Assembly: GCA_963827785.1 (NCBI GenBank)
Contig: CAWHCT010000038.1
Coordinates: forward strand, 109,290 to 173,289
DNA: 64,000 bases
Direction: 5' to 3'
Origin: Site-B1 sp963827785
Lineage (GTDB): Bacteria > Bacteroidota > Bacteroidia > Flavobacteriales > Flavobacteriaceae
Shown here: positions 55,082-63,951 of the stretch, piece by piece
Layout: each line of letters opens with the position of its first letter
Position numbering within the stretch: position 1 is the stretch's first letter
Position numbers and translations under genes: made by a program
The notes under the pieces: model-generated
What the model saw: only the letters and a program-made list of their open reading frames with translations
Told to the model about the DNA's origin: nothing
Database searches by the model: none

Positions 55082-55107
55082 ATGATTTTTATCATGACAA
55101 AAATCAT
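55082..55107. promoter_or_regulatory. Two overlapping Crp/Fnr-like palindromes
   Basis: ATGAT-TTTT-ATCAT (55082-55095) and ATGAC-AAAA-ATCAT (55094-55107) overlap by two bases, about 90 bases before the T9SS gene at 55196. The second is identical, with its right flank, to the site at 12668. Confidence 0.45.
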
Positions 55108-55195
55108 TGCATGCTTCATATACTTATGTGAACTTATATAGTTGAATCAAAACCTTCAAGTATGACATCAAAAAATACACTAAAAAATATATATT

Positions 55196-56692
55196 ATGAA
55201 ACATTTTTTTACACTATTGCTAGTGATTCTTGTTTCAATTCCAGTTAACGGGCAAACGCTTAACCAGAAAGATCAGGAATCAGAAAATGTAATGACCACT
55301 AACTTCTTTAATCCCTTGATTACAAAACACAAAAGGGATAAAGACTTTCAAACCCGAGATTTGAGGGTGCAAAAAAAGGCAGAAATGCTTCGATCAACTG
55401 CTTCAGAAAAAAGGTACCTGGATAGTTTAACAAACCAGGAATGGGATAACGATTTCGATACATGGCGATTCACAACTAAACAGGAATTTACCTATGACAG
55501 TGACAGGCTGATAATGAGTATTCTTTATATGTGGAACGGCAATACATCCAACTGGGATCCCTTTCAAAAAAATGAATACACATTTGATACCTATGGAAAT
55601 CTAACATCGGAAATTCGATCCTTTCAATTCACACTAAATGTTTGGGATCTTAACAAAAAAACTGAATATACATACAATCTTAACCCTGATGGTGTGTATA
55701 AACTGATCCTTGAGGAAGAATTTGCCTGGGGTTTTCAGGGTCCATGGGTCAGTACCTATAAGTACGAATTAACTTATGATCAATTTGAAACAATGGTAGT
55801 CCAAGAGATTGGTTACGAATGGGATTCTGGAGAAGGTGAATGGACAAATATGTATATGGATGATTATTACTATACAAGTGGCTTATTATCTTCTATAATT
55901 CAGTCTTTGTGGAATTATGGTGACAGCAAATGGGATCTTAATTCTAAATGGGACTATATTAGGGACAGTTTCCCAATAAATGAGGAAATTCAATACAGAT
56001 GGGAAACAGATCCTATCAAAGATTGGGTTCAAGAATCTAGATTTGTCTATGAATATGGAATAGGTCCCGATGCGATGCCTATTTTAACCATTGAAACAGC
56101 CTCTATTTGGGATACCGATACGGACGATTGGGAAAACTATTATAAGGATGAATACCAATATGATGGAAATTTTAATCGTACTACAGCAACCTATTTTGAT
56201 TGGATTGAAACACCCGGGGTATGGGTACCATATTACAAGGATGAATTTATTTTTGACCTGGCTTATAGTTTTAGCGACTTAATCGTACCATTTAATTATA
56301 AGGATGAAATTGATGATACTTCAGTTCATTTTAGTAACATGGTGATTGGTTATCATGGATATGAATATGTTGATCCGCTTTGGGAAGATGACATGAAAAT
56401 GGTATTTTATTATTCAAATTATACCAATCCATTGCAGGTCGATGATAAGGCGCTGGCTGATGCTGTTAAGGTATATCCAAATCCTGTGAGTAATATTTTA
56501 ATTGTTGACTCTGAAATGCCATTAACTAAAGTTGAAATTTATTCAGTATTTGGCAAAAAAGTAAAGGACATCAATTTCGGATTTGAAGCTATTCCATTAT
56601 CTAATCTCTCTGATGGAATCTATATTGTTAGAATAAAAACTGAAAATAAGGTCATGACGAAAAAGATAATTAAAAGCACCCTGAGCCTATGA
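55196..56692 (+). CDS. T9SS-secreted protein with YD-like aromatic repeats
   Basis: 498 aa. Signal peptide (LLVILVSIPVNGQ). About ten imperfect repeats of 35-45 aa of the form W-x-x-x-x-K-x-E-Y-x-Y-D-x-x-G (for example NWDPFQKNEYTFDTYGN, DDWENYYKDEYQYDGNFN, GVWVPYYKDEFIFD). A type-A sorting domain starts VKVYPNPVSNILIVD and ends KVMTKKIIKSTLSL. Repeats of this sort are frequent in flavobacterial adhesin-like proteins. Only four bases separate it from the exported methyltransferase gene. Confidence 0.85.
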   Translation: MKHFFTLLLVILVSIPVNGQTLNQKDQESENVMTTNFFNPLITKHKRDKDFQTRDLRVQKKAEMLRSTASEKRYLDSLTNQEWDNDFDTWRFTTKQEFTYDSDRLIMSILYMWNGNTSNWDPFQKNEYTFDTYGNLTSEIRSFQFTLNVWDLNKKTEYTYNLNPDGVYKLILEEEFAWGFQGPWVSTYKYELTYDQFETMVVQEIGYEWDSGEGEWTNMYMDDYYYTSGLLSSIIQSLWNYGDSKWDLNSKWDYIRDSFPINEEIQYRWETDPIKDWVQESRFVYEYGIGPDAMPILTIETASIWDTDTDDWENYYKDEYQYDGNFNRTTATYFDWIETPGVWVPYYKDEFIFDLAYSFSDLIVPFNYKDEIDDTSVHFSNMVIGYHGYEYVDPLWEDDMKMVFYYSNYTNPLQVDDKALADAVKVYPNPVSNILIVDSEMPLTKVEIYSVFGKKVKDINFGFEAIPLSNLSDGIYIVRIKTENKVMTKKIIKSTLSL

Positions 56693-56696
56693 CGAT

Positions 56697-57392
56697 ATGT
56701 CTAAAATTGTTTTAATATTAATGTTAGCTTTATTCTTTGATACTGCAAACGCACAGGATGATTATAGAGCCCAAAGGGAGCGTATGATCAAAACACAATT
56801 GTTATCCAGAGATATCTATGATACTGCAACTCTCAATGCCATGCGTAAGGTAAAAAGGCATGAATTCGTGCCTGCATCAATGAAGAAATATGCGTATACA
56901 GATGGTCCGTTATCAATAGGCAATGGCCAGACCATTTCGCAACCCTATATTGTAGCTTACATGACCCAGGCCCTTAAACTAAAACCTGAGCATCGTGTTC
57001 TAGAGATAGGTACAGGTTCAGGTTATCAGGCCGCTGTTTTGGCAACCATAGTGGATTCTGTTTATACCATAGAAATAGTAGAACCCTTGGGAATTGCTGC
57101 GACAAAGACGTTAAAACGGTTGGACTACAAAAACATTGAAACAAGGATAGGAGACGGATACCATGGATGGCCTGACAAAGCCCCTTTTGATGCCATTATG
57201 GTCACCGCTGCTGTTAAGGAAATTCCACCTGCATTATTGGACCAGCTGGCAGAAGGAGGGAGGTTGATCATTCCTGTTGGAGACACAACATTTCATCGAA
57301 ACCTGATCCTGGCTACGAAGAAAAATGGAAAAATAAAAACTAAAGAACTTATTGGTGTGGCCTTTGTACCATTTACAAGGAATAAAGAATAG
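56697..57392 (+). CDS. pcm: Exported protein-L-isoaspartate O-methyltransferase
   Basis: 231 aa. Repairs isoaspartyl residues that form in ageing proteins, using S-adenosylmethionine. MRKVKRHEFVPASMKKYAYTDGPLSIGNGQTISQPYIVAYMTQ is the PCMT opening, VLEIGTGSGYQAAVLA (from about 101) the AdoMet site, and GGRLIIPVGD the late motif. Unlike E. coli Pcm (208 aa) it begins with a signal peptide (SKIVLILMLALFFDTANAQ), so it should act outside the cytoplasm, where AdoMet supply is a puzzle. A terminator hairpin lies about 140 bases downstream. Confidence 0.92.
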   Translation: MSKIVLILMLALFFDTANAQDDYRAQRERMIKTQLLSRDIYDTATLNAMRKVKRHEFVPASMKKYAYTDGPLSIGNGQTISQPYIVAYMTQALKLKPEHRVLEIGTGSGYQAAVLATIVDSVYTIEIVEPLGIAATKTLKRLDYKNIETRIGDGYHGWPDKAPFDAIMVTAAVKEIPPALLDQLAEGGRLIIPVGDTTFHRNLILATKKNGKIKTKELIGVAFVPFTRNKE

Positions 57393-57528
57393 ATTATAAA
57401 CTTTCAAGGCAATTTCTATTGTTTTGAAATTAACCCGTTTTTATGTTGTGAATTGTGTTAGGGTTTATCTTTTGTATGATCTGATGGAAATTGGTTAGTA
57501 AAATTACTTGTAACTAAATGATTTAGTA

Positions 57529-57558
57529 AAGGCTTCTTAAACTTAACCAAGAAGCCTT
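57529..57558. terminator. Bidirectional terminator
   Basis: Perfect 10-bp stem AAGGCTTCTT/AAGAAGCCTT, 10-base loop, in the gap between the convergent pcm gene and the TonB-like gene ending at 57581. The T-tract on either side is modest. Confidence 0.7.
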
Positions 57559-57580
57559 ATTATCATCTAAGATCCTTTGA

Positions 57581-58387
57581 TTAGCAACCCATAAGACCAA
57601 AGGAAATTACTAATTCTTGATCCACTTTTTTCCCTTCATCGTTTAACGCTGGTTCCCATGTTCCAGGAACCGTAGTTATAAGTTCAATCATTCGTTTATC
57701 AACTTCAGGATAATTTGAAGTTCTATCTAATCTTACATTTTCAATGGTTCCAGATTTGGTCACAGTAAAAAATAACTTAGCTGGTTGTAGCTTGTCATCC
57801 TGCACATTAGCTCTGGCTACAAGGCTGTTCTCTCTTAGATATTGCATAAGAGCATCTTTACCCATAGAATATTTAGCTTGCTTTTCAGGGACAATGGTTA
57901 GGTGAGGAGTAGAATAACCATGTTCCGATTTACCGGTGGTCTCATTATTCTGTTGAAATTCTACCCTTATCAAAAAATTGGTGGAGTAATCTGAATTGCG
58001 TAAAAGGCTTAATTGAGCTTCGGTTAACCTCTCACTAAATCCCATTTCACGAATATCTGATTGTTTATCATCCTTTATTATTATGACATTTACAGATTTA
58101 ATTGAAGTTATTGCTTGTATTTGTTTTTCTTCCAGAAAGTCATTAACCGATCTTGCCTTTTCAATATCTCCTTTTTTAATAGGGCTAAATCTTGGCCCAA
58201 CATCGTAGATAAAATCTGTTAAAATAGGCCCTTCGATTTTCTCGGCATCAGGCGTGTTCGCGACAATCTCTTTACTGTTTGTTGTTTGTAAATGTTTTAC
58301 TTTGGAATCATTCGAGTTTATTACACCATAAGCAGTTAAGCTTAAGGTAATAAGTACGGCACAAAAAATTATAACGTTTTTTTTCAT
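57581..58387 (-). CDS. Secreted protein with TonB C-terminal-like domain
   Basis: 268 aa, one N-terminal signal/anchor (NVIIFCAVLITLSLTAYGVI). The last 90 residues follow the TonB_C plan: PAKLFFTVTKSGTIENVRL, MIELITTVPGTWEPALNDEGKKVDQELVISF. It lacks the proline-rich linker of true TonB, so a role in energy transfer is doubtful. It is divergent from a membrane-bound winged-helix regulator with 154 bases between them, a pairing that suggests it is that regulator's target. Confidence 0.75.
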   Translation of the reverse strand: MKKNVIIFCAVLITLSLTAYGVINSNDSKVKHLQTTNSKEIVANTPDAEKIEGPILTDFIYDVGPRFSPIKKGDIEKARSVNDFLEEKQIQAITSIKSVNVIIIKDDKQSDIREMGFSERLTEAQLSLLRNSDYSTNFLIRVEFQQNNETTGKSEHGYSTPHLTIVPEKQAKYSMGKDALMQYLRENSLVARANVQDDKLQPAKLFFTVTKSGTIENVRLDRTSNYPEVDKRMIELITTVPGTWEPALNDEGKKVDQELVISFGLMGC

Positions 58388-58441
58388 ATCTGTTATTTTA
58401 TTAAATTTTGTAATAATTGATCATTTTAATAATGAATGTCA

Positions 58442-58449
58442 CAAAACTA
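58442..58449 (-). promoter_or_regulatory. -7 promoter box for the TonB-like gene
   Basis: CAAAACTA on the plus strand is TAGTTTTG on the minus strand, an exact TAnnTTTG, with a CAA (minus-strand TTG) at 58473-58475. It lies 55 bases before the ATG at 58387. Confidence 0.45.
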
Positions 58450-58541
58450 AGGTAAGCATTGTCTAAAAGTGTCAAAAGAATGTAAAAGAAGTGTCAACTA
58501 TTGTAAAAAGTCATGAAATTATATGTTATTTACAAATAATT

Positions 58542-59408
58542 ATGAATAGCTGTACCAAATATTTATATAGAAGCTTAACAGTTTTTGCGTTAATTATTGG
58601 TGTATTATCCTGCTCAAAAAAGTCGAATAAATCCTTTCCTGAGATCGCAAAGGTATCAATACGCGATGTCGGACATCACTTATTATTGGCAAATCAGGAT
58701 TCTACTTCCCTAATAAAACCTGTTTTGGCTTTAGAAGAATTACACTATCAATTATCATTTAAAGAACAGTTATCTATTCATCCGGATACTTTGGTAACGA
58801 CAATTAAAAACAGTTTTTATAAAGCAGATCTGCCACCGTTTTATTTAATAGAAGTGTTACAATGCGAAGATGGAGAAGTGGCTTATAGCTATGAAATGAA
58901 AGAGAATGTAGAAAAAGGCATTATTCCTTGTTCCGGAAGACAATTGCCTAAGGATTGCTACATAGTAAATTTTAGATTCACTAAAGCACCAGTGACTCAA
59001 GTAGGTAATTCAAGGCTTATATATATACTATTGTTTGGCGTTTTAGTGTTAATAACAATTGTTTTATACATGCGAAAACCTAAGAACATTAAAGAGAATT
59101 ACAACGAAAATTATGCGACCATTGGACGGTATAAATTTTACCCGGAAGAAAACAAACTGATAAAAGAAGCTACAGAAATTAGTTTATCCAAAAAAGAGTG
59201 TGAACTGCTATCCATATTTATTGCCAAACCCAACCAAATAATTAAACGAGATGAATTGACCAAAAAGGTATGGGAAGACAACGGTGTGTTTGTAGGCAGA
59301 AGTTTGGATACTTATATCTCTAAATTACGCAATAAGCTTAAAGGCGATGATACCATTAGATTAACCAATATTCATGGTGTAGGTTATAAATTGGAAGTGA
59401 CTTTGTGA
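58542..59408 (+). CDS. Membrane-anchored winged-helix (OmpR-type) transcription regulator
   Basis: The ATG at 58542 (MNSCTKYLYRSLTVF) is preferred over 58491 because it yields a normal signal/anchor ending VLSC. 288 aa: envelope domain of about 150 residues, a membrane helix (LIYILLFGVLVLITIVLYM), then a cytoplasmic Trans_reg_C domain (RYKFYPEENKLIKEATEISLSKKECELLSIF, IIKRDELTKKVW, RSLDTYISKLRNKL, IHGVGYKLEV). The reversed layout to ToxR (sensor outside first, DNA-binding domain last) is known in Bacteroidota. No receiver domain or kinase is present, so it must transmit a signal directly. Confidence 0.85.
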   Translation: MNSCTKYLYRSLTVFALIIGVLSCSKKSNKSFPEIAKVSIRDVGHHLLLANQDSTSLIKPVLALEELHYQLSFKEQLSIHPDTLVTTIKNSFYKADLPPFYLIEVLQCEDGEVAYSYEMKENVEKGIIPCSGRQLPKDCYIVNFRFTKAPVTQVGNSRLIYILLFGVLVLITIVLYMRKPKNIKENYNENYATIGRYKFYPEENKLIKEATEISLSKKECELLSIFIAKPNQIIKRDELTKKVWEDNGVFVGRSLDTYISKLRNKLKGDDTIRLTNIHGVGYKLEVTL

Positions 59409-59641
59409 TCTGTTAAAAAGTCCGGAAAAATGTTTTATAATCCAAAGTGCTTTTTATTGAATAAAAGTGATGAAATCTATAAATACCATAGCAGGGAAAT
59501 CGAAAGACCTGTTGATTAAATAATTATTTGCTCCCCATTTTAAATTAGTTTATCTTTAATCAACAAGCATATAAAGTTTATTACACAGTTGCTCCTCGAA
59601 ACTTCCTTAGAATAAGGCTTTCTTATATAAATTTTGTTATT

Positions 59642-61330
59642 ATGAAACCTTTTTCCAGCAAAAAATTTCGTCCTCTATTTTTTTTTACTAAGAATAAAAA
59701 GTTCACTTCAGTAATTTCAGTATTCTTAACATTGTCATTCTTAAATCTGATTACAAGTTGCTCTTATTATAATGTAAGGGATGTAACAACCAGTCCGGAA
59801 ACCATAGCAAAACAAGTTGAAGATTTTAATATGAATCAGAAATATGCCGTTATCCATTCAGGAGGAGATATTTTTCATTTAAACAATCTGGTTATAAATG
59901 AAGATACCAAAACCATTACTGGCGTAATACAATCCTTAAATGAATTACATGGTCTTTCAAATAGGGAGAAAAGGGTCCATAAGTATGTGAAAAGTAAACA
60001 ACAACCCTTAAATGAGGTTCATTTTATGTTAGAGAATACTATGGATTCAGAAATTGGCAGTCCGGTAAGTATTCCATTTTCCAATATAAAATCCATCTCT
60101 GTTAACGACAAAAATACCGGGCGTTCCATTGCCAATGTATTTTTTGGAACTATTGGTGCTTTGGCAGTTGTAGCCATTATTATAGCTGCGACCAAAAGTT
60201 CTTGTCCGTTTGTTTATGTCAAAAATGGTGAGGAATTTGTATTTACCGGAGAATTATATCCCGGTGTACTAACTGCAAATCAGCAGCGTGATGACTATTT
60301 GCCATTACCCAATACAATGAATACAAATAATGAGTATACAATTAAAATCAGTAACGAATTAAAGGAGATCCAATATACTGATTTTGTTCAGCTGTTAGAG
60401 ATAGAGCATCCAAACAATGTTCAGATTCTACTGGATAAAAATGGTAATTTACATTCATTTTCAAATGTTATTGGCCCTAAAAATGTCTTGGTTGATAATA
60501 CAAACATAGACAATGCACCGGTTTTAAATAAGGACAATAATTCCTATTTATTTAATTCAGAAATTAACAATGCGAGTAGCATACGAAATATTGAATTAAA
60601 ATTTAAGAATTCAAAGCAAACGGACAAAGCTAAATTATTGTTGACCGTTAAAAACTCCATGTGGTTAGACTATGTCTTTGGTAACTTCAATGAACGATTC
60701 GGCACCTACTATGCTAAGTTTCAAAAGGACCAGCAAGGTTTTCCCAAAGAGAAAAGTATAAAATGGATGAATGAGCAAAACATTCCGTTATCAGTCTATA
60801 TAAAAACCAATAATGGCTGGGATCTAATTGACAGGATCAATACAGTAGGGCCAATGTCTTTCAGAGATATTGCTGTTCCCGTTGATTTAAGTAAAGCAGG
60901 AGGAGAGGACATTGTGATAAAACTAGAAACCGGTTTTATGTTTTGGGAAGTTGATTATGCAGGAATTGATTTTACAGATAATGTCAATCTCGACATAAAT
61001 TATATAGAACCGTTTGAAGCTTTTGATGGAAATAAAAATGTTACAAAACTTATATCAGAATTGGATGAAACCTATTTTGTTCAACCCAATATTGGCGATG
61101 AAGTAGTAGTTACTTTTAAAACCAGTGCACCGATTCCTGATATAAACAGAACTTACTTTTTAAAGAACAGAGGTTACTATAATTATATACGAACATTTGA
61201 AGGCGAACCTGATTTCCAAAAACTCAGATTGTTTAAAGAACCAGGATCATTTACTGATTTTTCAATGTATGAATATGAAGTTTTAATGGATTTTGAGAAT
61301 CGCATGGACCTCGCATCAACTAACAATTAG
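59642..61330 (+). CDS. Large lipoprotein of unknown function, partner of a radical SAM gene
   Basis: 562 aa. An unusually long, basic N-terminus leads to the lipobox LITSC (Cys at about 40). A Gly/Ala-rich membrane-like segment (FFGTIGALAVVAIIIAAT) is followed by SSCPFVYVKNGEEFVFTGELYPGVL and KISNELKEIQYTDFVQLLEIEHP, and much later GFMFWEVDYAGIDF. I recall conserved Bacteroidota proteins with this CPFVYxxxGEEF pattern but no function. Eight bases lie between its stop and the radical SAM ATG, so the two are co-transcribed. Confidence 0.75.
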   Translation: MKPFSSKKFRPLFFFTKNKKFTSVISVFLTLSFLNLITSCSYYNVRDVTTSPETIAKQVEDFNMNQKYAVIHSGGDIFHLNNLVINEDTKTITGVIQSLNELHGLSNREKRVHKYVKSKQQPLNEVHFMLENTMDSEIGSPVSIPFSNIKSISVNDKNTGRSIANVFFGTIGALAVVAIIIAATKSSCPFVYVKNGEEFVFTGELYPGVLTANQQRDDYLPLPNTMNTNNEYTIKISNELKEIQYTDFVQLLEIEHPNNVQILLDKNGNLHSFSNVIGPKNVLVDNTNIDNAPVLNKDNNSYLFNSEINNASSIRNIELKFKNSKQTDKAKLLLTVKNSMWLDYVFGNFNERFGTYYAKFQKDQQGFPKEKSIKWMNEQNIPLSVYIKTNNGWDLIDRINTVGPMSFRDIAVPVDLSKAGGEDIVIKLETGFMFWEVDYAGIDFTDNVNLDINYIEPFEAFDGNKNVTKLISELDETYFVQPNIGDEVVVTFKTSAPIPDINRTYFLKNRGYYNYIRTFEGEPDFQKLRLFKEPGSFTDFSMYEYEVLMDFENRMDLASTNN

Positions 61331-61338
61331 AAAAAATT

Positions 61339-62553
61339 ATGATAGTTGAACTAGAGGAAAAATCAGTCCGTGAAAAAGAATTAATTTCTACAACCGTAGA
61401 CATTTCTGAAGAACCGCGAATTTTTACAGGAATTAAGCTGAATTTAATTCGTTTAAGATTAAAATTCACGTTTTTAAAAATTGCTGTAAAATGTTATGAT
61501 AATCCGATTGATTGGATACGGTCCATTCAGTATTTGGTGAGATTAAGGAGGCGATTATTAGGCAATAAAAAAGTGCATAAAATGGTTTATGCAGATGGTA
61601 AATACTATTTAGGAGTATATACACCAGGATGGAACAGTAAAATATATGAACGGTTTATTGCTTCTCAACTTAACGATTTCAAGCAAATAACAAAATTAAA
61701 AGTTAATAGGTTCAACAACATATTTTTAGCAATTACCAAAAAATGTGCTTTGCAGTGTGAGCATTGTTTTGAATGGGATAATTTAAATAAAAAAGACGTT
61801 TTATCTGATAAGGACTTACAGGATATAGTCAGAAAAATTCAGGAAAAAGGAGTAAGTCAAATTCAGTTTTCAGGAGGTGAACCTATGCTAAAAATGGATA
61901 CAATGGTCAATCTGTTAAACCATGCAGATCAATCAACCGATTTTTGGATAACAACATCCGGTTTTAAATTAAACGATGACAATGCAAGACGATTAAAAGA
62001 AGCAGGCTTAACAGGCGCCATTGTAAGTTTAGATCACTTTATACCGGAAAAGCATAACGAATTCAGGCATTTTAAAGATGCCTATTATTGGGTTGAAGAA
62101 GCGGTTAAAAATGCAAATAATAATAACTTAATAACCGCTTTATCCATTTGTGCAACCAAAGAGTTTATTTCTGAGGAGAACTTAATGAGTTATATGGATC
62201 TGGCTAAAAAACTAAAGGTTTCATTTGTTCAAATCTTAGAACCTAAAGCAGTTGGACATTATGCAAATAAAAATGTTTTATTGAACAGGCACCAAATAGA
62301 ATTATTAGAAAAGTTCTTTTTAAAAATGAATTATAATTCTGATTATAATTCGTATCCCATAATTACTTATCACGGCTATTATCAAAGAAGACAAGGCTGC
62401 TTAAGTGCCGGTAAGAAAGGCATTTATATTGATACAGATGGTGATATGAATGCCTGTCCGTTTTGTCATAAAAAAACAGGGAATGTATTAGATAGTTGTT
62501 TTGATAAAAACCTTGAAGTTTTAAGATCAGAAGGTTGTAATAGTTATGAATAA
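61339..62553 (+). CDS. Radical SAM/SPASM-like protein
   Basis: 404 aa. The [4Fe-4S]-AdoMet motif CALQCEHC (Cys136, Cys140, Cys143) and the AdoMet-contact FSGGEP (178-182) are clear. The C-terminal part has a cysteine set GCLSAG (Cys354), ACPFCH (Cys373, Cys376), Cys387 and Cys400, consistent with an auxiliary cluster as in SPASM maturases. The N-terminal 130 residues are extra and not recognised. Enzymes with SPASM domains commonly modify peptides or proteins; here the only co-transcribed candidate partner is the lipoprotein just upstream. Confidence 0.85.
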   Translation: MIVELEEKSVREKELISTTVDISEEPRIFTGIKLNLIRLRLKFTFLKIAVKCYDNPIDWIRSIQYLVRLRRRLLGNKKVHKMVYADGKYYLGVYTPGWNSKIYERFIASQLNDFKQITKLKVNRFNNIFLAITKKCALQCEHCFEWDNLNKKDVLSDKDLQDIVRKIQEKGVSQIQFSGGEPMLKMDTMVNLLNHADQSTDFWITTSGFKLNDDNARRLKEAGLTGAIVSLDHFIPEKHNEFRHFKDAYYWVEEAVKNANNNNLITALSICATKEFISEENLMSYMDLAKKLKVSFVQILEPKAVGHYANKNVLLNRHQIELLEKFFLKMNYNSDYNSYPIITYHGYYQRRQGCLSAGKKGIYIDTDGDMNACPFCHKKTGNVLDSCFDKNLEVLRSEGCNSYE

Positions 62554-62644
62554 TTATTGAATAAATTTTTCATTAGTTTAATCATTTTGTTATATTTCAG
62601 TGAATTAGTATTGTCTAATCGATAACCTTAAAAAACCAATCAAC

Positions 62645-63700
62645 ATGAGTACAAAACAAGTCAAAGCCTATGGCACAGAATCCCCAACAGCCGATTTAAA
62701 ACAATTACAGATCAACAGAAGAACAGTCACTAAAAAGGATGTAGAAATCGATATATTATATTGTGGCGTCTGTCATTCCGATCTACACTTTGCACGCAAT
62801 GATTGGGGCATGACACAATATCCTGTGGTTCCGGGACACGAAATTGTAGGAAGAGTAGTCCAAGTAGGAGGAGGAGTCAGTAAGCATAAAGTAGGAGATA
62901 TCGTTGCCGTTGGCTGTTTAGTAGATTCGTGCAGAACCTGTCAAAATTGCAACGACGATTTAGAACAATATTGTCCGGAATGGGTAGGCACCTATGGTGG
63001 CTATGATAAGCATTTAGAAACCAATACACATGGAGGTTATTCAGAAAAAATTGTGGTTGACGAAGCATTTGTATTGAGTGTTCCAAAAAACCTTGATTTA
63101 GCAGGTATTGCTCCGGTATTATGCGCAGGAATTACAACATGGTCACCATTGCGCCATTGGAATGTGGCCAAGGATAGTAAGGTTGCAGTCATTGGTCTGG
63201 GAGGCTTAGGTCATATGGCTATTAAGCTTGCCGTAGCTTTAGGAGCTGATGTTACATTATTTTCAAGATCAACCAATAAAATAGCTGATGCCAAAGCATT
63301 AGGCGCCCATAACGTGGTTATTTCGACTGACGAAAGTCAAATGGGCAAGGTTATGGGTAAATTTGATCTAATTATAGATACTGTTCCATATGAACATGAC
63401 CTTAATCCTTATATCGGAACATTAAGTACCAATGGGACTTTAGTTGTTGTTGGGTATTTAGGACCATTAGACCCAATGCTGGTTACTGTACCCCTAATCA
63501 TGGGGCGTAAAAGTGTTGCAGGTTCTTTAATTGGTGGTATTGCTGAAACTCAGGAGCTATTAGATTTCTGTGGTAAACACAACATTATTTCAGATATTGA
63601 AGTGATCAATATTCAGGATATTAATACTGCCTACGAACGTATGCTCAAAAGTGATGTTAAATATCGTTTTGTAATCGATATGAAATCGCTTAAAAGCTAA
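62645..63700 (+). CDS. Zinc-dependent NAD(P) alcohol dehydrogenase (YahK/CAD type)
   Basis: 351 aa medium-chain dehydrogenase. Catalytic zinc ligands in YCGVCHSDLHF (Cys43) and PGHEIVGRV (His65, Glu66); structural zinc site Cys96, Cys99, Cys102, Cys110 (CRTCQNC ... YC); Rossmann motif GLGGLGHMAIKLA; and the YahK-type ending. It reduces aldehydes or oxidises alcohols broadly. A strong terminator follows, so it is the last gene of its unit. Confidence 0.93.
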   Translation: MSTKQVKAYGTESPTADLKQLQINRRTVTKKDVEIDILYCGVCHSDLHFARNDWGMTQYPVVPGHEIVGRVVQVGGGVSKHKVGDIVAVGCLVDSCRTCQNCNDDLEQYCPEWVGTYGGYDKHLETNTHGGYSEKIVVDEAFVLSVPKNLDLAGIAPVLCAGITTWSPLRHWNVAKDSKVAVIGLGGLGHMAIKLAVALGADVTLFSRSTNKIADAKALGAHNVVISTDESQMGKVMGKFDLIIDTVPYEHDLNPYIGTLSTNGTLVVVGYLGPLDPMLVTVPLIMGRKSVAGSLIGGIAETQELLDFCGKHNIISDIEVINIQDINTAYERMLKSDVKYRFVIDMKSLKS

Positions 63701-63728
63701 AAATATATTACATTTTTAGAACGAAAGG

Positions 63729-63758
63729 CCGATATACTTTAATGTATATCGGTTTTTT
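63729..63758 (+). terminator. Intrinsic terminator of the alcohol dehydrogenase gene
   Basis: Nine-bp stem CCGATATAC/GTATATCGG, loop TTTAAT, followed by six T. Confidence 0.85.
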
Positions 63759-63951
63759 AATATCAAAAATTAACCTTTCAAAAAAATTAGCGATATCACG
63801 ATCTGATGAAACAGTTGTATTTATTCTATAAAGCATAATAGCCAATGAATAATTAGGTGTGAATTGATTCTATATTTATGATTAGAAAGGATAAAAAGGT
63901 GTTATATTTAGATAAAATCAGCAAAATTCTATAACCAGATTTGTCAAGACC

